DNA from: an uncultured Kiloniellales bacterium
Lineage (GTDB): Bacteria; Pseudomonadota; Alphaproteobacteria; Kiloniellales; JAKSDN01
Reading direction: 5' to 3'
NCBI GenBank assembly: GCA_947258885.1
Contig: CAMYKD010000017.1
Location: forward strand, 24,671-61,193
DNA length: 36,523 nt
Numbering within the stretch: position 1 is the stretch's first letter; every line of letters begins with the position of its first letter. The notes below the pieces were generated by a model. That model was given only the letters and a program-made list of their open reading frames with translations. It searched no databases and had not been told where the DNA came from. Position numbers and translations under genes: made by a program. Positions 16,696 to 26,235 of this stretch are shown here, one piece after another.

Positions 16696-18168
16696 TCACG
16701 CGGCACGGGCGACCTCCAGAAGGCGATCGAGGTTCAAGTGCGCCTCCAGGTGCTCGGCGAGCGCATCGAGCGTGCGCTCGATCCCGCTCTCGTAGGCCAG
16801 GCCGCTCTCGTCGCGCTCCCGGATGCGATTGAGGAAGGCGTGGCGGAAGCCGTCGGCGGCGAAGAGACCGTGCAGATAGCAGCCGAAGACCCGGCCGTCG
16901 GCCGAAACCGCGCCCTCGGGCCGGCCGCCGAGGCGCAGCATGGGCCGCTCCAGGCCCGGGCCGCCGGTCGCGCCCACGTGCATCTCGTAGCCGCGCACCG
17001 CTGCGCCGCTCGCCACGTCCTCACCCTCGGCCGGGGCCAAAGTCTTGTCGCCGGTCAGCTCCGTGGCGATCTCGAGCAGGCCGAGGCCCGGCGCCTCGCC
17101 CGGGTCGCCCTCGACGCCGAGCGGATCGCGGATCGCGCGGCCCAGCATCTGGTAGCCGCCGCAGAGGCCCAGGAGCAGGCCGCCGCGCCGCAGGTGCGCC
17201 TTGATGTCGAGATCCCAGCCCTGCGCCCGCAGGAACGCCAGGTCGGCCAGGGTCGCCTTGGAGCCCGGCAGGACCACGAGGTCGGCGGTCCCGGGGAGCG
17301 CCTCCCCGGGCCGCACGAAGTCGACCGCCACGTCCGGTTCGGCGATCAGCGGGTCGAGATCGTCGAAGTTGGCGATGCGCGAGACGAACGGTACCGCGAT
17401 CCGGATCGCGCTGCCGCCCGATACGGACCCGGCGCGGTCAATCGCCAACGCGTCCTCCGCGGGCAGGCGCCGGGCGGCGGGAAAATAGGGTACCACGCCG
17501 AAGCACTCGAGACCGGTCTTCCGGCCTATCGCCTCGAGCCCGCCATCGAACAGGGAGACCTCGCCGCGGAACTTGTTGATGATGGTGCCGGCCAGGCGCG
17601 CCCGCTCGGCCTCGCTCAGCAGGAGGTGCGTGCCGACGATGCTGGCGATCACGCCGCCGCGGTCGATGTCGCCGATCAGCACGACCGGGACTTGCGCGGC
17701 CTCGGCGAAGCCCATGTTGGCGATGTCACCGTCGCGCAGGTTGACCTCCGCGGGGCTGCCCGCACCCTCGACCAAGATCAGGTCCGCCCCCTCGCTGAGG
17801 CGCTGAAAGCTCTCCAGGACGCTGGGCAGCAACTCGCGCCTGAGGTTCTGGTATTCGCGCGCCTGTGCGTTGCCTCGGACGCGCCCTTGCACGATGACCT
17901 GGGCACCGACATCGCACTGCGGCTTCAGCAACACGGGGTTCATGTCGACCGAGGGTGCCAGCCCGCAAGCGCGCGCCTGCAGCGCCTGGGCGCGGCCGAT
18001 CTCGCCGCCGTCGGCGGTGACCGCGGCGTTGTTGGACATGTTCTGCGGCTTGAAGGGGCGCACCTTCAGGCCGCGCCGCGAATAGGCCCGGCCGAGCCCG
18101 GCGGCGAGCAGCGACTTGCCGACGTCCGAGCCGGTGCCCTGCAGCATGATGGCGGCGGCCGTGCTCAA
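16696..18168 (-). CDS. cobQ: Cobyric acid synthase
   Basis: CobQ/CbiP amidates side chains b, d, e and g of adenosylcobyrinic acid a,c-diamide, using glutamine and ATP. The protein has an N-terminal dethiobiotin-synthetase-like ATPase domain ([18 protein letters not shown] near residues 8-25, [14 protein letters not shown]) and a C-terminal type I glutamine amidotransferase domain with the nucleophile Cys in [13 protein letters not shown] and a late His in YLHGLF. The preferred start is TTG at 18168. It overlaps the cobO stop as TTGA and gives the common family start [11 protein letters not shown] and 490 residues. The ATG at 18147 would remove seven residues. It is the last gene of the riboswitch-led operon. 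Confidence 0.95.
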   Translation of the reverse strand: MSTAAAIMLQGTGSDVGKSLLAAGLGRAYSRRGLKVRPFKPQNMSNNAAVTADGGEIGRAQALQARACGLAPSVDMNPVLLKPQCDVGAQVIVQGRVRGNAQAREYQNLRRELLPSVLESFQRLSEGADLILVEGAGSPAEVNLRDGDIANMGFAEAAQVPVVLIGDIDRGGVIASIVGTHLLLSEAERARLAGTIINKFRGEVSLFDGGLEAIGRKTGLECFGVVPYFPAARRLPAEDALAIDRAGSVSGGSAIRIAVPFVSRIANFDDLDPLIAEPDVAVDFVRPGEALPGTADLVVLPGSKATLADLAFLRAQGWDLDIKAHLRRGGLLLGLCGGYQMLGRAIRDPLGVEGDPGEAPGLGLLEIATELTGDKTLAPAEGEDVASGAAVRGYEMHVGATGGPGLERPMLRLGGRPEGAVSADGRVFGCYLHGLFAADGFRHAFLNRIRERDESGLAYESGIERTLDALAEHLEAHLNLDRLLEVARAA

Positions 18169-18803
18169 AACTCGATGCCCTTCTGGGCCTTCACGCCCTG
18201 CTCCCGGAAGGGATGCTTGACCAGCGTCATCTCGGTCACCAAGTCGGCGGCCTCGACCAGTTCCGGCTTCGCGTTGCGTCCCGTCACCACGACATGCAGG
18301 TCCGCCGGCCGGTCGCGCAGGAAGGTCACGACCTCGGCCAGCGGCAGGTAGCCGTAACGCAGCACGATGCTGAGCTCGTCGAGCACGATCAAATCGTACT
18401 TGGGCGGCGCGGCACGACAGGCCTCGATCATCGCCTTCGAGGCCTCCCAGGCCGCCTCGGCCGCGCGGATGTCGCGCGCGCGGTCCTGGGTGTCCCAGGT
18501 GAAGCCCTCGCCCATGGTGCGGATCTCGACCTGCTCGGGAAAGCGTTCCAGCACGACGCGCTCGCCGGTCTGCCACTTGCCCTTGACGAACTGCACGACG
18601 CCAACCTTCATGCCGTTGCCGAGCGCGCGCACGGCGAGGCCGAAGGCGGCGGTCGACTTGCCCTTGCCCTTGCCGGTGTGGACGATCAGCAGGCCCTTCT
18701 CCTTGGTCTTGTCGGCCAGCATCTTCTCGCGCGCCGCCTTGCGCTTGCGCGCCTTCTCGTTGGCCCGCCGGTTGACGTCCGCTTCGCTCGGCTTCTCGGT
18801 CAT
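18165..18803 (-). CDS. cobO: Cob(I)yrinic acid a,c-diamide adenosyltransferase (CobO/BtuR type)
   Basis: CobO transfers the adenosyl group of ATP to reduced cobalt, giving the coenzyme form of the corrinoid. The 212-residue protein has a basic N-terminal segment (residues 11-36), a P-loop as [10 protein letters not shown] (42-51), VVQFVKGKW and the Walker B-like LIVLDELS. This is the CobA/CobO/BtuR family rather than PduO. The ATG overlaps the cobN stop as ATGA. It lies between cobN and cobQ, as in many alphaproteobacterial B12 operons. Confidence 0.95.
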   Translation of the reverse strand: MTEKPSEADVNRRANEKARKRKAAREKMLADKTKEKGLLIVHTGKGKGKSTAAFGLAVRALGNGMKVGVVQFVKGKWQTGERVVLERFPEQVEIRTMGEGFTWDTQDRARDIRAAEAAWEASKAMIEACRAAPPKYDLIVLDELSIVLRYGYLPLAEVVTFLRDRPADLHVVVTGRNAKPELVEAADLVTEMTLVKHPFREQGVKAQKGIEF

Positions 18804-21800
18804 CGGACCTCCTCCAGCGTCATCCCGGTCAGTTCCTCCAGCCGGGCATGCGCCGAGTTGGAGCGCGGCCGCCAGAGGGCGCGCTCCTGGGCTTCGGTCA
18901 GGCGCTCGGCCATCTCCTTGAGCGCCGCCGGGTTGTTGTCCTTCAGGAAGTCCCGCACCTTCGGGTCCTCCAGATAAGCCTCGAAGACGGCGTCGAAGTG
19001 ATGGTCGGCGACGGCATGGGCCGTGGCCGCGAAGGCGAAGAGGTAATCCACCGTGGCCGCCATCTCGAAAGCGCCCTTGTAGCCGTGGCGCATGACGCCG
19101 GCGACCCATTTCGGATTGACCACGCGGGCGCGCACGACGCGGGCGACCTCCTCCTCCAGCGAGCGCACCTTGGGGCTTTCCGGCCGCGAATGGTCGTTGT
19201 GGTAGACCGCCGGCTGACTGCCTGAGAGGTGGCGCACCGCGGCGGTCAGGCCGCCCTCGAACTGATAATAGTCGTCGGAATCCAAGAGGTCGTGCTCGCG
19301 GTTGTCCTGGTTGTGGACCACGCCGTCGATGCCGGAGAGCCGCTGTTCGAAGAGGCCGTGCTCGGCCGCGCCCGCGGCGCCGGACCCATAGGCATAGCCG
19401 CCCCACGCAAGATAGGCGCGCGCCAGGTCCGCGTCGCCCTGCCAGCCGCGCTCGTCGATCAGGGCCTGAAGTCCCGCGCCGTAGGCCCCCGGCTTGGAAC
19501 CGAACACCCGGAAGCCAGCGCGGCGCCGGGCCGCCGTCTCGTCCAGGCCGCCGGCCCGGAGCGCCGCCGTATCGGCGCGCACGCGGGCGGCTAGGGGGTT
19601 GCCGCCTTCCGGCTCGTCGAGCCCGGCCACGGCGCGAACCGCCGAATCGAAGAGATCGATCTGGGCCGGAAAGGCGTCGCGGAAGAAGCCCGAGATCCTG
19701 AGCGTCACGTCGACCCGCGGCCGGTCGAGCACCGAGAGCGGCAGGATCTCGAAGCCGGTCACCCGGCGCGAGGTGACCTCCCAGGTCGGTTGCACGCCCA
19801 TCAGCGCCAGGGCCTGGGCGATGTCGTCGCCGCCGGTGCGCATGTTGGCCGTGCCCCAGGCCGAGAGCGCCAGCCGGCGCGGCCAGGCGCCCTGTTCCTG
19901 GCGATAGCGCTCGATCAGCAGCGCGGCCGACTTCCAGCCCAGGTGCCAGGCGGCCGGCGTCGGCACGACGCGGGTGTCGAGCGAATAGAAGTTGCGCCCC
20001 GTGGGCAGGACGTCGGGTCGGCCGCGGGTCGGCGCGCCCGAGGGTCCGGGCGCCAAGAAGCGGCCGTCGAGTCCGGTCAGCAAGCCCCCGATCTCGGCCG
20101 GGCCGCAGGCCAGCACCGCCGGGCGCAGCTCGCGGTCGACATAGTCCAGAACCGCCTGCGTCGCGGTCCACGCGGCCTTGGCCTCGCGGTCCCCGGCGAC
20201 CAGACCGCAGGCCATCAGCTCAAGCCGCTCTACCGTGTCGCCCTGGCTGCGCCACGGTCCGGGCCCCTCGAGCGCGGCCGGACGCGGCCCCTGCCAGGAC
20301 GCTGCCATCTCGCAGTCGAGCGGATCGAACCCCTCGAAACCCAGGTCGACCGAAAGCGCGCGCAGCAGCGAGGCGCCGCCGCCCGTGCCGTCGCCGCGCG
20401 GCAGACGGACGAGCGCGACCAGCAGGTCGGCGAGCAGGTCTCCCTGAGGCGAGACGCCGAAGACGTGCAGGCCGTCGCGAATCTGCATCTCCTTCAGCTC
20501 GCAGAGATAGTTGTCGAGCTTGGCGAGAGCGGTATCCGCCGGGTCGTCGCGCGCGATGCCGCAGTCCTTGTCCAGGCCGATCCGCGCCGAGAGCTCCAAG
20601 ATCTCGCCACGCAGCACCATGAGGCGCCGCGGGTCGACGCCCGCGGCCTCGTAGTACTCGTCGACCAGCCGCTCCAGCTCGGCCAAAGGACCATAGGACT
20701 CGGCGCGGGTCAGGGGCGGCGTCAGGTGGTCGACAATGACCGCCTGGGCGCGGCGCTTGGCTTGGGTGCCCTCGCCCGGGTCGTTGACGATGAATGGATA
20801 GAGGTGCGGCAAGGGACCGAGCGCAGCCTCCGGATAGCAGGTATGCGACAGGCCGAGCGCCTTGCCGGGCAGCCATTCCAGATTGCCGTGCTTGCCCATG
20901 TGGACCACGGCCTGCGCCCGAAAGGTCTCGCGCAGCCAGGCATAGAACGCAAGGTAGCCGTGCGGCGGTACCAGGTCCGGGTCGTGGTAGCTCGCCTGCG
21001 GGTCGATGTTGTAGCCGCGCGCCGGCTGGAGTCCGACCACGACGTTGGCACACCGGAAGGCGGCCACCGCGAAGGCCCCGCAGTCCGTCTCGCCCGGCAG
21101 GAAGAAGGAATCGCGTTCGGGCGGTCCCCAGCGCGCCAGCACCTGCGCCTGCACGCTCGGCGCTAGCGCGGCGAAGAACATCTGATAGTCGGCGAAGGAC
21201 AGCCTCTCGCGGATCTCGCGGAAGGCGATGGCCGCGTTGGTCGGCCCGGCGGCGAGGCGCGCGATCAGCGCGTTGCCGTCGGCGGGCAGGTCTTCGGTTC
21301 GGTAGCCCGCGGCCTCCAACGCGCGCAGCACCTCCATCGTCCCCGCCGGCGTGTCGAGCCCCACGCCGTTGCCGATGCGCCCGTCGCGGTTGGGGTAGTT
21401 GGCGAGCACGAGCGCGACACGGCGCTCGGCGGGCGGCGTCCGCGCGAGATCGAGCCAGCTCGCGGCGAGCGCGGCCACGAAGTCTATGCGGTCGGGCACC
21501 GGGGCGTAGGCGACCACCGGGCACTGGGTCGCGGCGTCAAAGCGGGCCTCGGACTTGAAGGAGACGGCGCGGGTCAGCACGCGCCCGTCGACCTCGGGCA
21601 GGGCCACGTTCATGGCGATGTCGCGCGCCGAGAGGCCCTGGCTACCTTCGGCCCAGGCGTCCTCGGTACCACCCGAGAAGACGACTTGCAGGACCAGCCC
21701 GCAGACCGAATCGAAGGGCGTCTCCCGGCGCTGGGCGCCGGGGCTGGAGACGGCGAAGCCCGTTGCGTTCAGCACGATCCCGGCGCCGGCCTCGGCGAGC

Positions 21801-22558
21801 AGACGGGCGACGGTGCCGGCCGAGACCGGTTCCTTCAGGCTGGCGCAGAATATGGGCAAAGGATTGACTCCGCGCGCGGCCAGCGCGGCGATCAGTCCGT
21901 CGACCGGCGCCAGGTTGTTGGCCTGGAGCAGCGCCCGGTAGAACACGACCGCGGCCACGGGGGCGCCTTCGCGCCAGTCCTTTCGCAGGTCCTCCAGCGT
22001 GAGCCGGTTCCGGCCGGGCCAGTAGAGCCCGGCGCGCAGCAGGGGCTTGGGCTCTATCCAGGGCTCTACGCGACCGATCAGCCCGGCGGCGTAGGCCAGG
22101 AGGTTGCGCGCGTTCTCCGGTCCGCCATGAACGCAGTACTGCCACAGGCGATGGCAGGCCTCTTGGGGCAGGGTACTCTGCGCGGCCAGTTCCGCGTCGG
22201 GCTGGTCGTCGCCCGGCAGCAGGGCGAGCGGGATGCCCCGCTCGGCGCAAACCGCGCGCAGCTGCTCGACGCCGTAGGGCCAATAGCCAGTGCCGCCCAA
22301 CAGGCGCACGACGACCAGTCTGGCCTCGGCTACCACGGCTTCGGCATAGATGTCGACCGAGAGGTTGTGGCCAAGCTGCATCAGGTTGGCCAACCGCAGG
22401 CTCGGGAAGTCTTCTCCAAACGCGCCGCGCGCCGCCGCTAGGTTGGCGAGCTCGGTATCGGCGGCGGAGAGCACGACGATGTCGCCCGGGGTCTGCCCCA
22501 GGTCCACGGCCTCCGAGCCGTCGGCGATCGCACCGGCCTGGGCTTGCAGAAGGTGCAT
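18800..22558 (-). CDS. cobN: Cobaltochelatase large subunit CobN
   Basis: CobN is the large, tetrapyrrole-binding subunit of the ATP-dependent cobaltochelatase (CobNST) that puts cobalt into hydrogenobyrinic acid a,c-diamide in the late-cobalt route. It is homologous to the ChlH/BchH magnesium chelatase subunit. The 1252-residue length is normal. Recognisable blocks include [35 protein letters not shown] (HGNLEW core), [19 protein letters not shown] and [22 protein letters not shown]. It starts at an ATG three bases after the cobW stop and overlaps cobO as ATGA. The CobS and CobT subunits are not in the window and would be needed elsewhere for this activity. Confidence 0.97.
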   Translation of the reverse strand: MHLLQAQAGAIADGSEAVDLGQTPGDIVVLSAADTELANLAAARGAFGEDFPSLRLANLMQLGHNLSVDIYAEAVVAEARLVVVRLLGGTGYWPYGVEQLRAVCAERGIPLALLPGDDQPDAELAAQSTLPQEACHRLWQYCVHGGPENARNLLAYAAGLIGRVEPWIEPKPLLRAGLYWPGRNRLTLEDLRKDWREGAPVAAVVFYRALLQANNLAPVDGLIAALAARGVNPLPIFCASLKEPVSAGTVARLLAEAGAGIVLNATGFAVSSPGAQRRETPFDSVCGLVLQVVFSGGTEDAWAEGSQGLSARDIAMNVALPEVDGRVLTRAVSFKSEARFDAATQCPVVAYAPVPDRIDFVAALAASWLDLARTPPAERRVALVLANYPNRDGRIGNGVGLDTPAGTMEVLRALEAAGYRTEDLPADGNALIARLAAGPTNAAIAFREIRERLSFADYQMFFAALAPSVQAQVLARWGPPERDSFFLPGETDCGAFAVAAFRCANVVVGLQPARGYNIDPQASYHDPDLVPPHGYLAFYAWLRETFRAQAVVHMGKHGNLEWLPGKALGLSHTCYPEAALGPLPHLYPFIVNDPGEGTQAKRRAQAVIVDHLTPPLTRAESYGPLAELERLVDEYYEAAGVDPRRLMVLRGEILELSARIGLDKDCGIARDDPADTALAKLDNYLCELKEMQIRDGLHVFGVSPQGDLLADLLVALVRLPRGDGTGGGASLLRALSVDLGFEGFDPLDCEMAASWQGPRPAALEGPGPWRSQGDTVERLELMACGLVAGDREAKAAWTATQAVLDYVDRELRPAVLACGPAEIGGLLTGLDGRFLAPGPSGAPTRGRPDVLPTGRNFYSLDTRVVPTPAAWHLGWKSAALLIERYRQEQGAWPRRLALSAWGTANMRTGGDDIAQALALMGVQPTWEVTSRRVTGFEILPLSVLDRPRVDVTLRISGFFRDAFPAQIDLFDSAVRAVAGLDEPEGGNPLAARVRADTAALRAGGLDETAARRRAGFRVFGSKPGAYGAGLQALIDERGWQGDADLARAYLAWGGYAYGSGAAGAAEHGLFEQRLSGIDGVVHNQDNREHDLLDSDDYYQFEGGLTAAVRHLSGSQPAVYHNDHSRPESPKVRSLEEEVARVVRARVVNPKWVAGVMRHGYKGAFEMAATVDYLFAFAATAHAVADHHFDAVFEAYLEDPKVRDFLKDNNPAALKEMAERLTEAQERALWRPRSNSAHARLEELTGMTLEEVR

Positions 22559-22561
22559 GGG

Positions 22562-23596
22562 CTACCCCGCCAGGGCCGCGCGGACGGCGGCCTCGTCCAG
22601 GCCGGCCTGGCCGATCACCACGAGCCGGGTCGCGCGCGTCTCGTCCGGCCGCCAGTCGCGGTCGTAGTGGTGCTGCAGGCGCCCGCCGACGCCCTGGACG
22701 ACCAGGCGCATGGCCTTGCCCGCCACGGCGGCGAAACCCTTGATCCGCAAGATGTCGTGCGCCGCGATCGCGGGCGCCAAGCGCGCGAGCAGGACTTCGG
22801 GCGTGGCGACCTCGCCGAGCGCGACGGCGAAGCTGGTGAAATCGTCGTGGTCGTGCGGCTCGCCGTCGTCGTGGTGCGAAGGCCGGGACTCGAGATCGTC
22901 CTCGGCGGCTGCGTCCAGGCCGAGCAGCACCCCCGCCTCTATCGCCCCGTGCGCGGCGTGCAGCACCTTGACCGCCGGACGCAAATGCGGCGCGACCGCC
23001 GCGTTCACCCGGCCGAGTTCCTCCCGGCCCAGTAGGTCGGTTTTGTTGATCACCACCAGGTCGGCCGAGCCCAGCTGCTCCTCGAACAGCTCCTCCAGCG
23101 GCGTCTCGTGATCGAGCGATTCATCGGCCCGGCGCTGCGCCTCCACCGCCCCCGGGTCGCCGGCGAAAAGGCCCGCGGCCACGGCCGGGCCGTCGATCAT
23201 GGTGATCACGCCGTCGACCGTGACCCGGGTGCGGATCTCCGGCCAGCTGAAGGCCTTGACCAGCGGCTTGGGCAGCGCCAGGCCCGAGGTCTCGATGACG
23301 ATGTGATCGGGCGGCTCGGGCCGGTCCAGCAGCGCCTCGATGGTCGGGATGAAGTCGTCGGCCACGGTGCAGCAGAGGCATCCGTTGGCGAGCTCCACCA
23401 CGTCGTCCTCGCCGCACGCGCCGAAGCCGCAGCCCTTGAGGATCTCGCCGTCGACGCCGAGGTCGCCGAACTCGTTGATGATCAGCGCCAGGCGCCGGCC
23501 GTTGGCGGTGGCCAGCAGGTGGCGGATGCTCGAGGTCTTGCCGGCGCCGAGGAAGCCGGTGATCACGGTCGCGGGGATCTTTCCGTTCAGGGCCAT
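22562..23596 (-). CDS. cobW: CobW-type G3E GTPase metallochaperone
   Basis: CobW proteins are GTP-dependent metal chaperones, here probably supplying cobalt to the chelatase encoded next to it. The 344-residue protein has the P-loop GFLGAGKT (14-21), the metal-binding CxCC motif in NGCLCCTV (Cys73, Cys75, Cys76), the G3 ETSG region, NKTD for guanine recognition, and a His/Asp-rich linker (about 240-255) before the C-terminal domain. The ATG at 23596 has GGAG six bases upstream. A TTG at 23611 that overlaps the cobP stop as TTGA is an alternative start adding five residues. It sits between cobP and cobN in the riboswitch-led operon. Confidence 0.95.
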   Translation of the reverse strand: MALNGKIPATVITGFLGAGKTSSIRHLLATANGRRLALIINEFGDLGVDGEILKGCGFGACGEDDVVELANGCLCCTVADDFIPTIEALLDRPEPPDHIVIETSGLALPKPLVKAFSWPEIRTRVTVDGVITMIDGPAVAAGLFAGDPGAVEAQRRADESLDHETPLEELFEEQLGSADLVVINKTDLLGREELGRVNAAVAPHLRPAVKVLHAAHGAIEAGVLLGLDAAAEDDLESRPSHHDDGEPHDHDDFTSFAVALGEVATPEVLLARLAPAIAAHDILRIKGFAAVAGKAMRLVVQGVGGRLQHHYDRDWRPDETRATRLVVIGQAGLDEAAVRAALAG

Positions 23597-23607
23597 AGAG
23601 GGCTCCG

Positions 23608-24135
23608 TCAAGCAGGCGTTTTGAGGGCGAGCGGCAGGCCGGCCGTCATGAACAGGACCGACTGTGCGGCAGTTGCGATCGCCTGGTGCAGGCGTCCGGC
23701 ATGGTCGACGAAAGCCCGGGTCAGCGCGCCTTCCGGCACGATGCCCAGGCCGACTTCGTTGGACACGAAGACGACCGGACCCGCAAGGCCCGGCAGGGCC
23801 GCGACAAGACTCTGGGTTTCCGTTTCGACGTCACGGTCTGCGCCCAGCAGGTTGGAGAGCCACAGGGTCAGGCAATCGACCAGCACCGCGCCGTCGGACC
23901 TGGCCGCGCCACGAAGCGCGCCGACTAGGTCGAGTGGCTCCTCGAGGGTCTGCCAGCGTGCGCCGCGCCGCGCTTGGTGCCGGCGGATCCGCTCGGCCAT
24001 CTCATGGTCGCCCGCCTCGGCGGTCGCGATGTAGACGCAAGCGCCCGGCTGGCCCTCGACCAGCGCCTCGGCATGGCGGCTCTTGCCCGAACGGGCGCCG
24101 CCGAGCATCAGGGTCACGGGGGGCAGGGCGTTCAT
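23608..24135 (-). CDS. cobP: Adenosylcobinamide kinase / guanylyltransferase
   Basis: CobP (CobU in enterics) phosphorylates adenosylcobinamide and then transfers GMP to it, preparing for lower-ligand attachment. The 175-residue protein has the P-loop GGARSGKS (12-19), the probable GMP-accepting His in RRHQARRGARW (His53), VLVDCLTLWLSNLL and VSNEVGLGIVP. The length is standard. Its ATG overlaps the S41 protease stop as ATGA, which ties the unusual upstream genes to the cobalamin operon at the level of translation. Confidence 0.95.
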   Translation of the reverse strand: MNALPPVTLMLGGARSGKSRHAEALVEGQPGACVYIATAEAGDHEMAERIRRHQARRGARWQTLEEPLDLVGALRGAARSDGAVLVDCLTLWLSNLLGADRDVETETQSLVAALPGLAGPVVFVSNEVGLGIVPEGALTRAFVDHAGRLHQAIATAAQSVLFMTAGLPLALKTPA

Positions 24136-24959
24136 GGCGTGGTTCCGCCGGCCGGCAGCGGTCGGTCGGGTACGAGACCGCCGGCCAGCGTCTCGCCCGG
24201 CACCTCGACCCGCTCGGCTGGAAGCAGTAGGCGCCAGTTCTGGTCGATCGCCACGACGCGCAGCAGATAGTCCTTGCCGACGGTCCGCCGGCCGGCCAGT
24301 TCCGCGCCGGCGTAGCGGCGCAGGAGCGCCGCCAATATCTCGCCGCTGCTCGCGGTCTCCGGCCCGACCAGGACGGTCAGGGCCCGGGCAGCGACCGGCG
24401 TGCCGTTGCCCGGGATCGCCACCGGTCGCCGGCCACTACCGTCGACCAGATAGAGCGCGTCGGGCAGAGCGCCGGTGAACAGGGCGGCAACCCGCAGCAT
24501 GCGCCCGAAGTCGCCGCCACGGTTGTCGCGCAAGTCGAGCACGAGACCTTGGCCGAGTTGCAGGTCGGCCAGGGCGGCGCGCAGCTCCCACTCGACCTTG
24601 CGGCCGAACCGCTCGAGGGCAACGACCGTCCGCCCGTCGCTCGCCTGCGTATGGCCCCCGAGCGACGCGCGCGTCGTGACCCAGCGGATCGTGTCCGTGT
24701 CGGGATGATCCCGCCGCTGGAGACGCGCCCGCCCGTCGCCCCCGGCGACGATCCGCCGGGCCGCGCAGAGTAGGTCCGTACCGCAACGGCCGAGTGCTTC
24801 GGCCGTCACTCCCTCGGTTGCCGGACCATGGGCTTCCACTGCTTCCAGCAAGCGCGCGACAGCGCCCTCACCCGCGGCGACCGCGGGTGCGACGAGCACG
24901 ACTGCCGCCGCGGCGGAAAGCCTAGTGGCAGTACCCGATTGCGCCCACCATGGTGGCAC
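24132..24959 (-). CDS. Short exported S41-family (C-terminal processing type) peptidase, B12-operon associated
   Basis: This 275-residue protein carries the S41 core: LVLDLRDNRGGDFG (about 139-152), VLVGPETASSGEILAALL with the Ser-x-x-Glu pattern (probable nucleophile Ser204) and TVGKDYL with the general-base Lys229, a spacing normal for Ser/Lys S41 enzymes. No PDZ domain is seen. A hydrophobic N-terminus (residues 13-30) suggests export. The GTG at 24959 is preferred because an AGGAG lies seven bases upstream; a GTG at 24980 is an alternative. Either start lies inside the 3' end of the propeller gene, and the stop overlaps cobP as ATGA, so the protease is embedded in the B12 operon. No cobalamin role is known for this family; processing of an envelope protein is a guess. 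Confidence 0.75.
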   Translation of the reverse strand: MPPWWAQSGTATRLSAAAAVVLVAPAVAAGEGAVARLLEAVEAHGPATEGVTAEALGRCGTDLLCAARRIVAGGDGRARLQRRDHPDTDTIRWVTTRASLGGHTQASDGRTVVALERFGRKVEWELRAALADLQLGQGLVLDLRDNRGGDFGRMLRVAALFTGALPDALYLVDGSGRRPVAIPGNGTPVAARALTVLVGPETASSGEILAALLRRYAGAELAGRRTVGKDYLLRVVAIDQNWRLLLPAERVEVPGETLAGGLVPDRPLPAGGTTP

Positions 24960-26106
24960 CCCAAGGCTCCTCGCCGACACCGTCGATCATCTTGACGACC
25001 TTGCGCGCGCGGGTATCGATCACCGCAACCTTCCCGGCCTCGCTGAGCGCAACATAAAGCTTCCTGCCGTCGGGCGTGGTGACACCGGTCTCCGGCGTGC
25101 CGGGCAGGGCGATTTCACCGGCGTTTTTCATGCCGACCAGGTCGAGCAGCACAGCCTTGTCCTCGCCGCGGCTGATGACGAAGGCCGTGGAGTCGAACCA
25201 GCCGGTATTGACCCCGGTCATATCGGCTCCGCCCGGCAGGGTCGCCACGACCTCGAGCGAGGCGGTCGAGATGATCGAGACGCTGCGCTCGCCGTTGTTG
25301 GGCACCAGCATGAAGCGGCCGTCGGCGGTGCCGTAGGCCCGCCACGGCAACTCGCCCAGCTGGATGTCCTTCACCTTGCTTTGGCGTTGCAGGTCGATCA
25401 CCGCCAGGGTGTTGCCCTCGCCGTGGGCTGCGAAGCCGAGACGTCCGTCGGCCGTGCCGGTCACGCTGACGATGCCCTGGAACTCCGCCGAAGCATCGTG
25501 TCCGGAGGCGGCGAGCGGGGTCGGCTCGGCCACGGAGATTTCGTTCACGACCCCGGCCTTCGCGACGTCGACCACACTGATGTGGTCGGCGCCCAGGTTG
25601 GCGACGTAGATCAGCGTTCCGTCCGGGCTGAAGGTCAGGTTGTGCGGCTCGATCAGGCCCGTGACCCGGGCGATTTCACGGACCTCGGCGAGCGACACCA
25701 GCGAAACGGTGCCGGCGCCGATGTTGCCGACTGCGAGCAGCGCGCCGTCCGGGCTCAGCGCCATGTGCTCGGGTGTGTCGCCGAGCTTGATCGTAGCTTC
25801 GACGGCGAGCGTCTTAAGGTTGACGACCGAGATGGTGTCGTCCTCGGTGTTGCTGGCGACGAGCTTGGCCAGGGTTTCGGCAACGACCACCTGGTGCGGC
25901 ACCTTGCCGACCGGCACACGGACCACGACCTCGTCCTTGACCGTGTCGATGATCGCGACGTCCGCCGAGGCACGGTTCGGCACGTAGACGTAACGCCCGA
26001 CATCTTCTAGCGCCGTAGCCCCGCCGGACCAGCCGGCCACGACCGCCGCCACGGCGGCCGGCAGAGCAAATGACAACCTGCGTAGAATGGACCTGAAACA
26101 CGACAT
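24922..26106 (-). CDS. Exported YncE-like (YVTN repeat) beta-propeller, first gene of the B12 riboswitch operon
   Basis: The 394-residue protein has a Sec signal (Arg/Arg N-region, hydrophobic core, cleavage near residue 33) and then about seven repeats of the YVTN/YncE kind. They recur as YVYVPNRASADVAIIDT, LVASNTEDDTISVVNL, LLAVGNIGAGTVSLVSL, IYVANLGADHISVVDV and MLVPNNGERSVSIIST. It should fold as a periplasmic seven-bladed propeller. The C-terminus is Gly-Tyr-Cys-His, with the only obvious Cys in the mature chain. The ATG at 26106 is preceded by GGGAGG at seven bases; in-frame upstream ATG codons lie within the leader. The gene directly follows a B12 riboswitch and overlaps the protease gene. 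Such propellers bind diverse ligands, so a corrinoid or metal function is inference from regulation only. Confidence 0.85.
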   Translation of the reverse strand: MSCFRSILRRLSFALPAAVAAVVAGWSGGATALEDVGRYVYVPNRASADVAIIDTVKDEVVVRVPVGKVPHQVVVAETLAKLVASNTEDDTISVVNLKTLAVEATIKLGDTPEHMALSPDGALLAVGNIGAGTVSLVSLAEVREIARVTGLIEPHNLTFSPDGTLIYVANLGADHISVVDVAKAGVVNEISVAEPTPLAASGHDASAEFQGIVSVTGTADGRLGFAAHGEGNTLAVIDLQRQSKVKDIQLGELPWRAYGTADGRFMLVPNNGERSVSIISTASLEVVATLPGGADMTGVNTGWFDSTAFVISRGEDKAVLLDLVGMKNAGEIALPGTPETGVTTPDGRKLYVALSEAGKVAVIDTRARKVVKMIDGVGEEPWGATMVGAIGYCH

Positions 26107-26112
26107 GGGCAG

Positions 26113-26159
26113 CCCTCCCGTTTCAAACACATGACCCATGCCATTGCGAAACGGGAGAG
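26113..26159 (-). promoter_or_regulatory. Shine-Dalgarno-sequestering hairpin (probable riboswitch expression platform)
   Basis: On the minus strand CTCCCGTTTC (26157-26148) pairs perfectly with GAAACGGGAG (26124-26115) across a 23-base loop, and two further pairs extend the stem. The 3' arm contains the GGGAGG ribosome binding site of the propeller gene, seven bases before its ATG. When formed, the hairpin should block translation. It lies about 75 bases downstream of the B12 aptamer, as expected for translational control. Confidence 0.7.
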
Positions 26160-26235
26160 ACATGCCTGGAAGCGGCATGCAAGTGCCCCCTTTCCGCCGG
26201 TTCGCCCCGCCCGACGGCTTCACAAAGGCGCGTGC

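Noticed and set aside
16366-18351. A 661-codon + strand frame over the end of cbiB and cobQ
   Set aside because: It is mostly antisense to cobQ and has no family features; cobQ is certain from its motifs.
20220-21524. A 434-codon minus-strand frame inside cobN
   Set aside because: It is an alternative frame of cobN with Arg/Gly/Ala-rich content typical of high-GC shadows.
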